A stretch of 64,000 nucleotides of DNA from Ustilago trichophora (taxonomy: Eukaryota; Basidiomycota; Ustilaginomycetes; Ustilaginales; Ustilaginaceae), in contig OOIN01000029.1 of NCBI GenBank assembly GCA_900323505.1, positions 186,001 to 250,000 on the forward strand, in the 5' to 3' direction. The position numbers and the translations under genes were made by a program. Below are positions 54,258-63,848 of this stretch, one piece after another. The notes beneath the pieces were generated by a model that was given only the letters and a program-made list of their open reading frames with translations, searched no databases and was not told where the DNA came from. Within the stretch, counting starts at the first letter, position 1; the number at the start of each line of letters is the position of its first letter.

Positions 54258-57200
54258 ATGGACGCCGTCCACGTCGATGGTGCCAAAAAGGCACCAGGTG
54301 ACTGGTCGCCAGATGCCTGTCGCACAGTCGCAGCAGAGCTCACAAACACGCTCGACCTCGGCACAAATCGTCAACTCGTCGTGGAAGCCCTTGTATTCAT
54401 TCACTTCTCTGTATATACCTTTGCAGAAAGACTAAGACGACGTCAGGGTCGTAGGTTTCACCAGTCTCCGCGTCACTTTCTCAGCTTCATCGAATACTAC
54501 GTTCAGGTCTCCAACCAGAAGCGAGATGAGCTAGAAGACCAGCAACGCTTCTTGCTCGTCGGTCTCGATAAGCTTCGATCCACTGTAGACCAGGTCGAGG
54601 AACTTCAAAAGAGTCTAGCTGTCAAGCGAACGCAGCTCGAAGCCAAGAATGCACAGGCCAACCAAAAGCTACAAAGCATGGTCAAAGATCAGCAAGAGGC
54701 AGAACAGAAGCGTGCTGCTTCCATCGACATTCAGGCAGCACTCGCACACCAGGAAGAGCAGATCGGCGAGCGAAGGCAGGTGGTCATGGCCGATCTTGCA
54801 GATGCAGAGCCCGCTGTCCAAGATGCTCAGGCCAGTGTCAGCAACATCAAGAAGCAGCATCTCACCGAAGTCCGTTCCATGGGCAATCCTCCTCTTCCCG
54901 TAAAGAACGCCATGGAGTCGGTCTGCATCATCCTCGGTCACAAGATCGAAAGCTGGAAGACCGTACAGGCTATCATCCGCAGAGACGACTTTATCGCTTC
55001 CATCGTCAACTTTGACACGGATCGCCAGATGACGCGCCAGATCCGCGAAAAGATGAACCGCGACTACCTCTCCAAGCCCGACTACAACTTTGAGACCATC
55101 AACCGCGCAAGTAAGGCCTGTGGTCCTCTTGCCAAATGGGTCATTGCCCAAGTTCGCTTCTCCGAGATCCTCGACAAGGTCGGTCCCCTCCGTGACGAGG
55201 TCCAATCGCTCGAACAGCAGGCCGAGGACACAAAGCTCCAAGCCAGCGAGATTGTCGATATGATCGCAGAGCTTGAAAACAGCATCGCCACCTACAAGGA
55301 CGAATATGCTGCCCTCATCAGCGAAACACAAGCCATCAAGTCCGAGATGGAGCGCGTACAGAACCGTGTCTCTCGCTCCATGCAGCTCCTCGACAGTCTC
55401 TCCTCCGAAAAGCAGCGTTGGGAGACCGGCAGTCGTACCTTTGACGATCAGATGAGCACCATCATCGGAGATGCGCTGCTTTCGGCAGCCATGCTTGCTT
55501 ATGCTGGCTACTTTGACCAGCAATACCGCGAATCCATGTGGCAGTACTGGTCCGATCACCTTCGACAAGCCGAAATCAAGTTCAAGCCAGAACTCTCCTT
55601 TGCCGACTACCTCTCCACCGCAGACGAACGTCTCGAATGGCAAGCAAAGTCGCTGCCAGCCGACACCCTTTGCACCGAGAACGCCATCATGCTCAAGCGC
55701 TGGAACCGCTATCCGCTTATCATCGATCCTTCCGGCCAGGCTGTCGAGTTCCTCCTCAACGAGTTCAAAGTGCAGAAACTTACCGTCACCAGCTTCCTTG
55801 ACGAGGCATTCCTCAAGGCCCTCGAAAGCTCTCTGCGTTTCGGTAATCCACTCCTCATCCAGGATGTCGAGTATCTCGATCCCATCCTCAACCCGGTGCT
55901 GAACAAGGAGCTTCGCAGAACAGGTGGCCGTGTCCTCATCCGTCTCGGCAGCCAGGACATCGACTTTTCACCCTCCTTCAACATGTTCCTCACCACCCGT
56001 GACCCCTCGGTTGAGTTCTCTCCCGATATCTGCAGCCGTGTAACGTTCGTCAACTTTACCATGACGCGCAGCAGTCTGCAGAGCCAGTCCCTCGACCAGG
56101 TGCTCAAAGTTGAGCGTCCCGATACCGACCGCAAACGAACCGACCTCATGAAGCTCCAAGGCGAGTTCCGCCTTCGACTCAGGCATCTCGAACGCTCGCT
56201 TCTCACCGCTCTCAACGAGTCAGAGGGTAACATCTTGGACGATGATAAGGTCATCGACACTCTCGAGACGCTCAAGAAGGAAGCGGCCGAAGTGACGTCC
56301 AAGGTGGAAGAGACCGACGCCATCATGCAGGAGGTCGACCAGGTCACTGCCGAATATGTCCCCCTTGCCAAGGCATGCAGCTCGGTCTTCTTTGTGCTCG
56401 ACCAGCTTCACCTCGTCTCACATTTTTACCAGTTCTCGCTGCGCTTCTTCCTCGACATCTTTGACTTTGTTCTCCGTCGCAACCCTCACCTCAATGGCGT
56501 GACCGATCCAAAGCAGCGACTCGACATTCTTATGCGCGACCTCTTCCTCGTCGTCTTCCAAAGGACAAGCAAAGCTCTGGCTCACCATGACCATGTCATG
56601 CTCGCCATGCTCCTGGCCCAGATCAAGGCTCGCGAAGAGGGCCATGCCGACACGCTCGATAGTGACGAATACGAGTTCTTGCTCGAAGGCGGCAACATTG
56701 CAGCCGCAGCAGCAGCCACTGGAGCCGCTCAGTCAAACAACAGCACGCAGCGTCGAGGTGACGGCGAAGTCGAGGCAATGCTCGATGAAGAGCAGCTGGC
56801 ACGTGTCCAAGTTTTCAAGCGTCTCGCCTTCTTCCGCACAATCGAGGAGCACATGGAAGCCAACACGGACAAATGGCTTGCCTTCCTCACCTCCAACAAC
56901 CCAGAGACGGCAGTGCCCTCCTTTTGGTCAGAGGAGGGAACAAGTGGCGAATTGACTGATCAGGTCCGCCGAATGTTGGTTGTCAAGTGCTTGCGTCCCG
57001 ACCGCATCGTCCAAGCCATGGCTGCATTCACTTCTCGTATCTTTGGTCAGGATGTGCTTGGTGACCCGGGTTATGATCTCGGCAAGATCGTTGCTGAGGA
57101 GGTAGATGCTAGCACTCCAATTGCACTCTGCTCCGTCCCCGGCTATGACGCTAGTTACCGTGTCGACCATCTGGTCAAGCTCGTCAGTGCACGATGCACG

Positions 57201-58991
57201 CCCGTCGCCATGGGTTCCCAGGAGGGTTTCGCGCTCGCCGACCACGCCATCACATCAGCTGCACGCACCGGCAACTGGGTCTTGCTCAAGAATGTCCATC
57301 TTGCCCCCAGCTGGCTGTCGCAGCTCGAGAAGAAGATGCATGGCCTCAATCCCAACCGCAACTTCCGCCTCTTCCTCACCTGCGAGACGTCACCTTCAAT
57401 CCCAGTCAACTTCTTGCGAGCATCGCGTATCCTCATGAACGAGCCACCGCCAGGTATCCGCGCCAGCATGCTCGACAGTCTCAAGAGCATTGCACCGACC
57501 CGACTGCAGCGCGGGCCCGCCGAGACACCGAGACTCTATTTTCTTTTGGCTTTCTTCCACGCCACTTTGACGGAGCGTTTGCGTTACACCCCGCTTGGCT
57601 GGTCCAAACCCTTCGAATTCAACGACTCGGACGCCGAAGCAGCGCTCGACATCATCGAAGGTTGGGTATCTCAGATCGCCAAAGGCCGTGCCAACGTCGA
57701 CCCGCAGCAGTTGCCATGGGACGCTATTCGCTCGCTCCTCAAGCAGAGTGTGTACGGTGGCAAGATCGACAATGCGCCCGATCAGACCTTGTTGGACTCG
57801 TTTGTCGATGAGCTCTTCTGCGCCGCTGCGTACGATGTTGACTTCCAACTGGTCAAGGATGACAAGGATCCGTTAGTGGCACCGGAGGGAACCAAGATGA
57901 ATACCTTCATCAGTTGGGTACAGGCGTTGCCGGAGCAGCAGCCACCACAATGGCTTGCCTTGCCTCCGAGTGCCGAGAAGGTGATTGCTGCAGCGCAAGG
58001 TACAGCCCTATTGAACAAGTTGGTCAAGATGAAGCAACTGGCGGATGATGACGATGACGAGACTGTTGGGCACGATCGTACCAGCAGCGGAAGCGGCGGG
58101 GCACAAGACGCTTCCTCTGCGCCAACAGGTACCGCCTCGAGCTCAGCTTCGGTCCAACCCAGCTGGATGAAAGCCCTTCGAGCCAACGCGACACAGTGGC
58201 TTTCACTCCTCCCCACCACGGTTCCCTCTCTTCCAGCTGATTCAGGCTCCATCCAAGACCCGCTCTACCGCTTCTGGGCACGCGAGCACCGCACAGGCTC
58301 GTCTCTCCTTTCGACCGTCCGCAGAGACTTGCTCGAAGTCGTCTCCGTCTGCGATGGCAACTCGCGTCAAACCAACCATAATCGTGCCCTCCTCACCGAC
58401 CTTCCCAAAGCCGTTATCCCACAATCATGGCGTCGGTACGCGGTTCCCAAATCCATGACTCTTTCAGAATGGATCGTTGACCTGCGCGCGCGTCTCGAGC
58501 AGCTCGATCGCATCACAAAGGAATCTAGCGAATTTGGGGCAAGCGGAGGATACGACATGGTTGAGGTCATCCTTGGATTGCTCTTCTCGCCGGGAGCATA
58601 TCTGACAGCAACAAGGCAGAGCGTGGCGCATGCGTCCAAGATATCCTTAGAGAATTTGGAGCTGAGACTATTGCTGAATGATAGAGGGGCGGGGTTGGAG
58701 AAGGGCAAGTTTGCTTTGCGTGGATTGAAGCTGCAAGGTGCGGATTGGGATGGGGAAGGGAAGAGGATCAAGCTCAATGACGGAGGCGTGACGAATCTTG
58801 GTCTAACCGCGCTGATGTGGGAGCAATCGGTGGGGAAGGAGAGAGTAGAAGCAGGCAACGGAAAAGTCCTCATCAGCGTATATTTGAACGAGGATCGCAG
58901 TCAAGCACTCTTTGCTACGCTTCTCGACGTCGAGGTAGGCGTGAAAGCGGCTACAGTTGCTCAACGTGCTGTTGCACTTCGCGCCTCCTAA
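54258..58991 (+). CDS. dyn2: Cytoplasmic dynein heavy chain, C-terminal half (split gene, Dyn2)
   Basis: A 1577-aa single-exon protein that starts at ATG 54258, after GTG-only upstream frame. It matches only the second half of dynein heavy chain. Residues about 45-85 (VFIHFSVYTFAERLRRRQGR, SPRHFLSFIEYYV) correspond to the end of AAA4. They are followed by stalk coiled coil 1 (about 90-200), the microtubule-binding domain with GHKIESWKTVQAIIRRDDFI (about 225-245), coiled coil 2 (about 300-390) and AAA5-AAA6. The C-terminal domain ends in a region like LTALMWEQSVGKERVEAGNG. The four ATP-binding AAA modules and the tail are absent, and no such sequence lies upstream in this window. In Ustilago maydis the heavy chain is known to be made from two genes, Dyn1 and Dyn2, whose products assemble; this is the Dyn2 counterpart. 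It needs the Dyn1 product, encoded elsewhere, to form a motor. Confidence 0.93.
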   Translation: MDAVHVDGAKKAPGDWSPDACRTVAAELTNTLDLGTNRQLVVEALVFIHFSVYTFAERLRRRQGRRFHQSPRHFLSFIEYYVQVSNQKRDELEDQQRFLLVGLDKLRSTVDQVEELQKSLAVKRTQLEAKNAQANQKLQSMVKDQQEAEQKRAASIDIQAALAHQEEQIGERRQVVMADLADAEPAVQDAQASVSNIKKQHLTEVRSMGNPPLPVKNAMESVCIILGHKIESWKTVQAIIRRDDFIASIVNFDTDRQMTRQIREKMNRDYLSKPDYNFETINRASKACGPLAKWVIAQVRFSEILDKVGPLRDEVQSLEQQAEDTKLQASEIVDMIAELENSIATYKDEYAALISETQAIKSEMERVQNRVSRSMQLLDSLSSEKQRWETGSRTFDDQMSTIIGDALLSAAMLAYAGYFDQQYRESMWQYWSDHLRQAEIKFKPELSFADYLSTADERLEWQAKSLPADTLCTENAIMLKRWNRYPLIIDPSGQAVEFLLNEFKVQKLTVTSFLDEAFLKALESSLRFGNPLLIQDVEYLDPILNPVLNKELRRTGGRVLIRLGSQDIDFSPSFNMFLTTRDPSVEFSPDICSRVTFVNFTMTRSSLQSQSLDQVLKVERPDTDRKRTDLMKLQGEFRLRLRHLERSLLTALNESEGNILDDDKVIDTLETLKKEAAEVTSKVEETDAIMQEVDQVTAEYVPLAKACSSVFFVLDQLHLVSHFYQFSLRFFLDIFDFVLRRNPHLNGVTDPKQRLDILMRDLFLVVFQRTSKALAHHDHVMLAMLLAQIKAREEGHADTLDSDEYEFLLEGGNIAAAAAATGAAQSNNSTQRRGDGEVEAMLDEEQLARVQVFKRLAFFRTIEEHMEANTDKWLAFLTSNNPETAVPSFWSEEGTSGELTDQVRRMLVVKCLRPDRIVQAMAAFTSRIFGQDVLGDPGYDLGKIVAEEVDASTPIALCSVPGYDASYRVDHLVKLVSARCTPVAMGSQEGFALADHAITSAARTGNWVLLKNVHLAPSWLSQLEKKMHGLNPNRNFRLFLTCETSPSIPVNFLRASRILMNEPPPGIRASMLDSLKSIAPTRLQRGPAETPRLYFLLAFFHATLTERLRYTPLGWSKPFEFNDSDAEAALDIIEGWVSQIAKGRANVDPQQLPWDAIRSLLKQSVYGGKIDNAPDQTLLDSFVDELFCAAAYDVDFQLVKDDKDPLVAPEGTKMNTFISWVQALPEQQPPQWLALPPSAEKVIAAAQGTALLNKLVKMKQLADDDDDETVGHDRTSSGSGGAQDASSAPTGTASSSASVQPSWMKALRANATQWLSLLPTTVPSLPADSGSIQDPLYRFWAREHRTGSSLLSTVRRDLLEVVSVCDGNSRQTNHNRALLTDLPKAVIPQSWRRYAVPKSMTLSEWIVDLRARLEQLDRITKESSEFGASGGYDMVEVILGLLFSPGAYLTATRQSVAHASKISLENLELRLLLNDRGAGLEKGKFALRGLKLQGADWDGEGKRIKLNDGGVTNLGLTALMWEQSVGKERVEAGNGKVLISVYLNEDRSQALFATLLDVEVGVKAATVAQRAVALRAS

Positions 58992-59112
58992 CACCTTTCA
59001 CCCCCTTCCTGTCTTTGCATGCAATTCGTATTTTGAATCCAGCATAAGAGTTCTGATGGAGTGTGATCTATGAATGACGATAGGGGGGGGTATACAGTTC
59101 AGTGATGGATCC

Positions 59113-59814
59113 TTATGATTGCTTTGAGTAGCTCGACCAAAGTTTGGCCAATTCCTCAAGCTCTTTCTCCTCTTCTTCACTTGTCTCGGCCTCTTCTTTG
59201 ACTCTATCATTTCCTTGTTGTGTAGGATTAAGAGAAGTGAAGCTGTCCTTGATTCCCGCGGTAACTTTTTGCCAACGTTCTGTAAGGCTTGAACGTTTCT
59301 CCTTGCTTCCGAGGAAGATTTCTCCCCACGTCACCTCTTTTGGTCCATTGACTCTTGGTATAAGTTCTGGCGTCTCTGCTTTTCCCACCGACGCTCCTGA
59401 TGATGATGACGATGATGATGATGATGATGATGGGGTGCTGTTGGGTGATCTTGAGAGTACTCCTTTGGCGATTGGGTCGAGACCCAGGGCTCTCCACCGG
59501 CGTACTAGGGTCTCTCTCTCTTCCGCTGCCCACTCGGGTTCCACGTCAACCTTTGTGGGTTGGGAAGAAGAGAACCAAGATCCCGCCTTGGAAGAAGGAG
59601 GGTTGAGATGAAACAACAAGCGCGAGTTGTAGTCGATGGTATCTTGCAGTAGGGAGGTTCTGATGCGATGCGCACGGACGTCCTCTTTCCGTTGGGTGGA
59701 GATGAGTGCATGGTTAAAGGCGAATGATGTGACGACGGTTAGGAGGAGGATGGGGGGGATGCTCGAAGGTGCAAACCATCTCGGGCGCGGTTTTGATGGT
59801 GGAATGGTCGACAT
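59113..59814 (-). CDS. Small single-pass membrane protein of unknown function
   Basis: The frame gives 233 aa from ATG 59814; upstream codons are open but lack an ATG and run into a pentanucleotide repeat. The N-terminus is basic and proline-rich (KPRPRWFAPSS), followed by a membrane segment (IPPILLLTVVTSFAFNHALI), then a polar and charged C-terminal part with WAAEERETLVRRWRALGLDP. A poly-Ser tract comes from a GAT/ATC repeat (59399-59433). The tail EEEEKELEELAKLW is acidic and helical. The layout suggests a membrane-anchored protein of mitochondria or ER, but no family was recognised. It shares a 341-bp divergent promoter with the CDC43 gene. Confidence 0.65.
   Translation of the reverse strand: MSTIPPSKPRPRWFAPSSIPPILLLTVVTSFAFNHALISTQRKEDVRAHRIRTSLLQDTIDYNSRLLFHLNPPSSKAGSWFSSSQPTKVDVEPEWAAEERETLVRRWRALGLDPIAKGVLSRSPNSTPSSSSSSSSSSSGASVGKAETPELIPRVNGPKEVTWGEIFLGSKEKRSSLTERWQKVTAGIKDSFTSLNPTQQGNDRVKEEAETSEEEEKELEELAKLWSSYSKQS
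59399..59433. repeat. GAT trinucleotide repeat coding for poly-Ser
   Basis: About eleven GAT units on the plus strand, one of them GAC, read on the minus strand as a serine run inside the small membrane protein. Confidence 0.9.
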
Positions 59815-59828
59815 GTGGAACGATGGAG

Positions 59829-59877
59829 CGATGAGATGAGTTGAGATGAGATGAGATGAGATGAGATGAGATGAGAT
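59829..59877. repeat. GAGAT pentanucleotide repeat in a shared promoter
   Basis: About eight units of ATGAG/GAGAT with one variant (GTTGAG) lie 15-63 bp upstream of the small membrane protein ATG and about 280 bp upstream of the CDC43 ATG. Confidence 0.9.
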
Positions 59878-60155
59878 ACGGTGGATAGAGGGTGTACAGT
59901 ATTTCTGAGGCTGATGTTGGAAGAAGGACGAGGAGGACAAGGTTCAATCTTCTCAAAAATTCAAGGACAACAAGGAAGCGAGGGAGAAAGGGTCCGACAT
60001 CCGAATTCCGCCAACGCGTTGGGCGTGGAGGTGTGTATGTGTGTGTCAGTTTTGCAACTTTCAGGTCCAAGTGTTGGACTCTCCCTCTTGCAGTCGCCAA
60101 CTTTGTTGCTCACAACGACATCTGGGCTCCTAGAAGCAGCAAGGAGCGCTTCACC

Positions 60156-61382
60156 ATGGCAACGACACAAGAACTCACGTCGGGACTAGGCTCGAGCCTA
60201 GACGTAAAGAAACACATCTCCTTCCTCCTACGCTGCCTTCGACTCCTCCCGCAACCCTACACATCAGCCGATGACCAACGAATGACCCTCGGCATGTTTG
60301 CGCTTTCCGGCCTTGACCTGCTCAATGCCACCCACAAGATTCCTTCACAAGAAAAATTGGACCTCATCGAATGGGTCTACGAACAACAATCCCCCGAAGG
60401 AGGCTTTCGAGGCTCTCCGGCCACCTCTTGTTGCTCTTCTTCGAGCACTGCCGGAGCTGGTGGAAACATAGCCATGACCTACGCCGCCCTTGTCATTCTG
60501 GCTGTGTTAGAAGACGACTACTCACGATTGGACCGCAAAGCACTCATGCGCTTCATTGGATGCTTGCAAGACAACCAAGAAGGAGGGTTTGCAGCCCAAC
60601 TCGGCCAGCCCCACGAAGAAAAGGAATCGGTGGATCGAGATCCTCGTTTCACCTACTGCGCCATTGCAATCTGCTCTATGCTCGGAGAGTGGGATTGTAT
60701 TAAAGTTGAAAAGGCAAGAGAGTACCTGGAAGCATGTCAGAGATACGATGGTGGATTTGGAGCTAGTGAGGCGCACGAATCTCATTCGGGGATGACGTAT
60801 TGCTGTGTTGCTGGTCTACATGTGCTTCCACCTGCGTCTGAGCCAAAGTGGAATCGGAAGCTAGACGCGCTGTCCTGGCTCGCACATCGACAGGTAGCAC
60901 CCTCCATCTCAGACTCTTCTGACAAGATCCAAGAAGGAAAAAGGGGAAAAACGGAGACAAACGATCACAGCTCAGAAGACTCTGATGAGGACGAAGAGCC
61001 AGAGCTGACGGGAGGCTTTCAAGGACGTCCGAGCAAGCTTCCGCCAGACGTCTGCTATTCCTTTTGGAATGGGGCCGCACTGGAACTACTCTCGCAGCAC
61101 AGACTGATAGATTCGAAAGCAGATGCGGCTTATGTGCTCTCTGCTCAAAGTAGGGTAGGTGGGATAGCCAAAATTCCAGGTGACCATCCTGATCTGTTGC
61201 ATACCTATTTGGGCTTGGCTTCACTTGCACTGCATCAACCTAGCTCAGCGGGAACCGAGGAAGATGGGCAGGAGCAAGAGCAAAAGGAAGAGAGGATCGA
61301 ATTTGGGATGAAGCGGTTGGACGCTGCTTGGAATTGCAGTTTGGATGTCAAGGCGTGGATCAAGGCCAAGCTGAGCAAGTAA
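60156..61382 (+). CDS. CDC43: Geranylgeranyltransferase type I beta subunit
   Basis: A 408-aa protein from ATG 60156 (MATTQELTSGLGSSLDVKKH); the longer open frame begins at GTG and reads through leader DNA. It has the alpha-alpha barrel repeats of prenyltransferase beta subunits (GGFRGSP, GGFAAQLGQP, YDGGFGASEAHE, GGFQGRPSK). The zinc ligands are visible as Asp and Cys in PPDVCYSFWNG and His in HPDLLHTYLGLASL. The N-terminal HISFLLRCLRLLP and RMTLGMFALSGLDLL favour the type I beta subunit over farnesyltransferase or Rab GGTase. It pairs with the shared alpha subunit to attach geranylgeranyl to CaaX proteins such as Rho GTPases. A charged insert (about residues 255-285) splits the repeats. Confidence 0.88.
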   Translation: MATTQELTSGLGSSLDVKKHISFLLRCLRLLPQPYTSADDQRMTLGMFALSGLDLLNATHKIPSQEKLDLIEWVYEQQSPEGGFRGSPATSCCSSSSTAGAGGNIAMTYAALVILAVLEDDYSRLDRKALMRFIGCLQDNQEGGFAAQLGQPHEEKESVDRDPRFTYCAIAICSMLGEWDCIKVEKAREYLEACQRYDGGFGASEAHESHSGMTYCCVAGLHVLPPASEPKWNRKLDALSWLAHRQVAPSISDSSDKIQEGKRGKTETNDHSSEDSDEDEEPELTGGFQGRPSKLPPDVCYSFWNGAALELLSQHRLIDSKADAAYVLSAQSRVGGIAKIPGDHPDLLHTYLGLASLALHQPSSAGTEEDGQEQEQKEERIEFGMKRLDAAWNCSLDVKAWIKAKLSK

Positions 61383-61808
61383 TGGAAGCTTTGTGAATCT
61401 GTTGGTTATGTGCGAGAGAGAGATGCATGCAATGTGATATGACATCGGGGTCAAGTTGCCCGATGTTGGAATACGGCAATCTCACTTTGTTTGAGTGGCG
61501 CGAATCGTCTGATTCTTGGAGCGGCGAAAAGGCAGAAACACGCGCGGCTTCCCACGCACCGACCAATAATCACTCACTCCTTGGCTGTTACCCTACAGTA
61601 CAGGAACTGTACAGTACAGTACAGTACACACACTGACCCCACGCTCTCTGTTCAACACATTGGAATTTGCCTTTGTCTTGAGAAGAAAGCACACACACAC
61701 TCATACTGTACAGTACAGTACAGCACTCCACGCGATCCTCTCTCTCCTCTCTATCTCTGCTTCTCTGCACCACCCTTTCTCTAACCACCACCGAAGAGAC
61801 AAAAAATC
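61383..61808 (+). promoter_or_regulatory. ERG9 upstream region with TACAG repeat clusters
   Basis: About 430 bp between CDC43 and ERG9. Two clusters of overlapping GTACAGTACAG units lie at 61608-61629 and 61704-61723, about 200 and 105 bp before the ERG9 ATG. CA and CT microsatellites stand between and after them. The location is that of a promoter and leader; a binding factor is unknown. Confidence 0.45.
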
Positions 61809-63536
61809 ATGGGCATTCTCAGCTATGTCCTTTTGGGTATCACCCATCCGTCCGAGCTTCGTGCCATGATTGGCTACAAAGTATGGCGCGATCCTCTCAA
61901 CGATATCAAGGCCAACCCATCGGCATCTGGTTGGGATCGCGAGCGTATGCGTGACTGTTGGACCTTTCTCGATTTGACCTCTCGCTCGTTTGCTGCTGTC
62001 ATCAAAGAGTTGAAGGGTGAGCTGTCTCGTGTCATCTGCCTATTCTACCTCGTCTTGCGTGCACTCGACACCGTTGAGGACGATATGACCATCGATGCAG
62101 AGCGCAAGATCCCACTCCTCGTCAACTTTTACAAATACCTCGAACAGCCCGGTTGGAACTTTACCGAATCCGGTCCCAACGAGAAGGACCGTCAGTTGCT
62201 CGTCGAATTCGATAAAGTCATTGCCGAGTATCAGTTGCTCGATGCAGGCTACCGTACAGTCATCAGCGATATTACCGCCAAGATGGGCGCGGGTATGGCG
62301 AGCTATATCGAACTTAGCGCAAAGAGGCCTCTCAGCGTTAGCACCTGGAAAGATTTCGACCTCTACTGTCATTTTGTTGCCGGTCTCGTTGGCGAAGGTC
62401 TCTCGAGACTCTTTAGCGAGAGTAAACTCGAACGCCCTTGGTTGGGACACCAACTCGAGCTCTCCAACCACATGGGTCTCTTCCTGCAAAAGACCAACAT
62501 CATCCGCGACTATGCAGAGGACTGCGAAGAAGGTCGATTCTTCTGGCCCAAACAGTGCTGGGGTGACCAATACGCCCGCTTCTCCTCCCAAGCCCAAGTC
62601 GCCTCCGGAATCGTCGAAACCAAACCGGGTTCCAACAAATTCCAACCTGCCAACAACCAACTCGGCAAACGCAGCATGTACGTCCTCTCCTCCATGCTTC
62701 TCGATGCCATGTCTCACGCCACTTCCGCATTGGACTACCTCGCATTGCTCAAAGAACAGTCGATTTTCAACTTTTGCGCCATCCCCCAAGTCATGGCCAT
62801 CGCCACGTTGGAACTCATGTTCAACAACCCAGACGTTTTCAAGAAAAATGTCAAGATTCGTAAAGGTGTAGCTGTTGGATTGATCCTCAAAGCGGTCAAC
62901 CCACGAGATGTTGCGTATACGTTTTTGCACTACTCTCGAAAGATTCACGCACGTCTCTCCCCCGCCGATCCCAATTTCACTCGTTGGTCTGTCGAGCTTG
63001 CCCGCATCGAGCAGTGGTGCGAGACCTACTACCCTTCCTTTATTGCCGCCGCCGCTGAGGGCAAAGCGGGCGATGTCCGTGCTTCTTCCCTAAAGACATG
63101 GTCCGAATCGCGCAGAACTCAGGCACTCATCATGAAACATGCCAAACTCGACGGTCGCAGCCCTACAAGTGAAGACGCCAAACAAGCTCTCGAATTGGCC
63201 AAATCCCAAGCTGTAGACCCAAGGGATCTGATGACAGAAGACGAGAGGAATGCTCAGGATAAAAAGGATAAGGATGAAATGATGAAGTTCTTCATCGTCA
63301 TGTTGGTGGGCATGACCACTTTCATGGGTACAGTGGCTTTCATCACGTGGGAGATTATTTGGTGGTGGACTATGGATACTCCTGACCCGCTCACAATGGC
63401 GGTCAAGTACTATGCTAATGTGGTGAAACAGGAAGGTTATGCCACAGTAATGGAGATCTTGGGAACCGTGAGGGAGAGCTTTGAACACGTTTGGAAACAT
63501 GGTTTGGGTGGAGCAGCTGGAAAGGTTGAGCTATGA
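61809..63536 (+). CDS. ERG9: Squalene synthase (farnesyl-diphosphate farnesyltransferase)
   Basis: A 575-aa single-exon protein. It joins two farnesyl diphosphates to make squalene with NADPH, the first committed step to ergosterol, at the ER membrane. The two Asp-rich motifs are present: LRALDTVEDD (about 86) and NIIRDYAEDCEEGRFFWP (about 232). Other conserved blocks are FLDLTSRSFAAVI, AGYRTVISDITAKMGAGMA and YCHFVAGLVGEGLS. A C-terminal hydrophobic anchor (KFFIVMLVGMTTFMGTVAFI, about 490-515) is followed by about 60 further residues, making it longer than the yeast enzyme. The neighbouring CDC43 product uses another isoprenoid diphosphate. Confidence 0.96.
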   Translation: MGILSYVLLGITHPSELRAMIGYKVWRDPLNDIKANPSASGWDRERMRDCWTFLDLTSRSFAAVIKELKGELSRVICLFYLVLRALDTVEDDMTIDAERKIPLLVNFYKYLEQPGWNFTESGPNEKDRQLLVEFDKVIAEYQLLDAGYRTVISDITAKMGAGMASYIELSAKRPLSVSTWKDFDLYCHFVAGLVGEGLSRLFSESKLERPWLGHQLELSNHMGLFLQKTNIIRDYAEDCEEGRFFWPKQCWGDQYARFSSQAQVASGIVETKPGSNKFQPANNQLGKRSMYVLSSMLLDAMSHATSALDYLALLKEQSIFNFCAIPQVMAIATLELMFNNPDVFKKNVKIRKGVAVGLILKAVNPRDVAYTFLHYSRKIHARLSPADPNFTRWSVELARIEQWCETYYPSFIAAAAEGKAGDVRASSLKTWSESRRTQALIMKHAKLDGRSPTSEDAKQALELAKSQAVDPRDLMTEDERNAQDKKDKDEMMKFFIVMLVGMTTFMGTVAFITWEIIWWWTMDTPDPLTMAVKYYANVVKQEGYATVMEILGTVRESFEHVWKHGLGGAAGKVEL

Positions 63537-63665
63537 AGAAAGATCTCTTCCACACTCATATCCTGACATGGCTATTCACATTATTGTAAATAATGACAAC
63601 TCTGACACTTTAGGCGTACGTTGAGGAATCTCATTTCTCGTGCACTTTTGCTCTTCTACCAAGTG

Positions 63666-63697
<32 letters not shown>

Positions 63698-63698
63698 T

Positions 63699-63729
<31 letters not shown>

Positions 63730-63848
63730 TTCTCTCTCTTTTCAAAGTCAGCATGATTCATTCTTGAGCAGTATGAAGAAAAGTGAGAACAAAAAAATGA
63801 TTGATTGCATGGCCACTTTTGTTGAAGATGTTACTTTATTTTATTTTT
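63537..63848. other. Intergenic region with long CT-rich tract
   Basis: About 310 bp between ERG9 and the right-edge gene. A CT-rich microsatellite with TTT interruptions covers 63665-63740. No gene seen. Confidence 0.6.
63665..63740. repeat. CT microsatellite with periodic TTT interruptions
   Basis: Blocks of CT repeats separated by CTTT at roughly 15-bp intervals, downstream of ERG9. Confidence 0.9.

Noticed and set aside
59892..60155. 88-codon N-terminal extension of the CDC43 frame
   Set aside because: It begins at GTG, runs through GT-repeat leader DNA, and is not part of the prenyltransferase fold.
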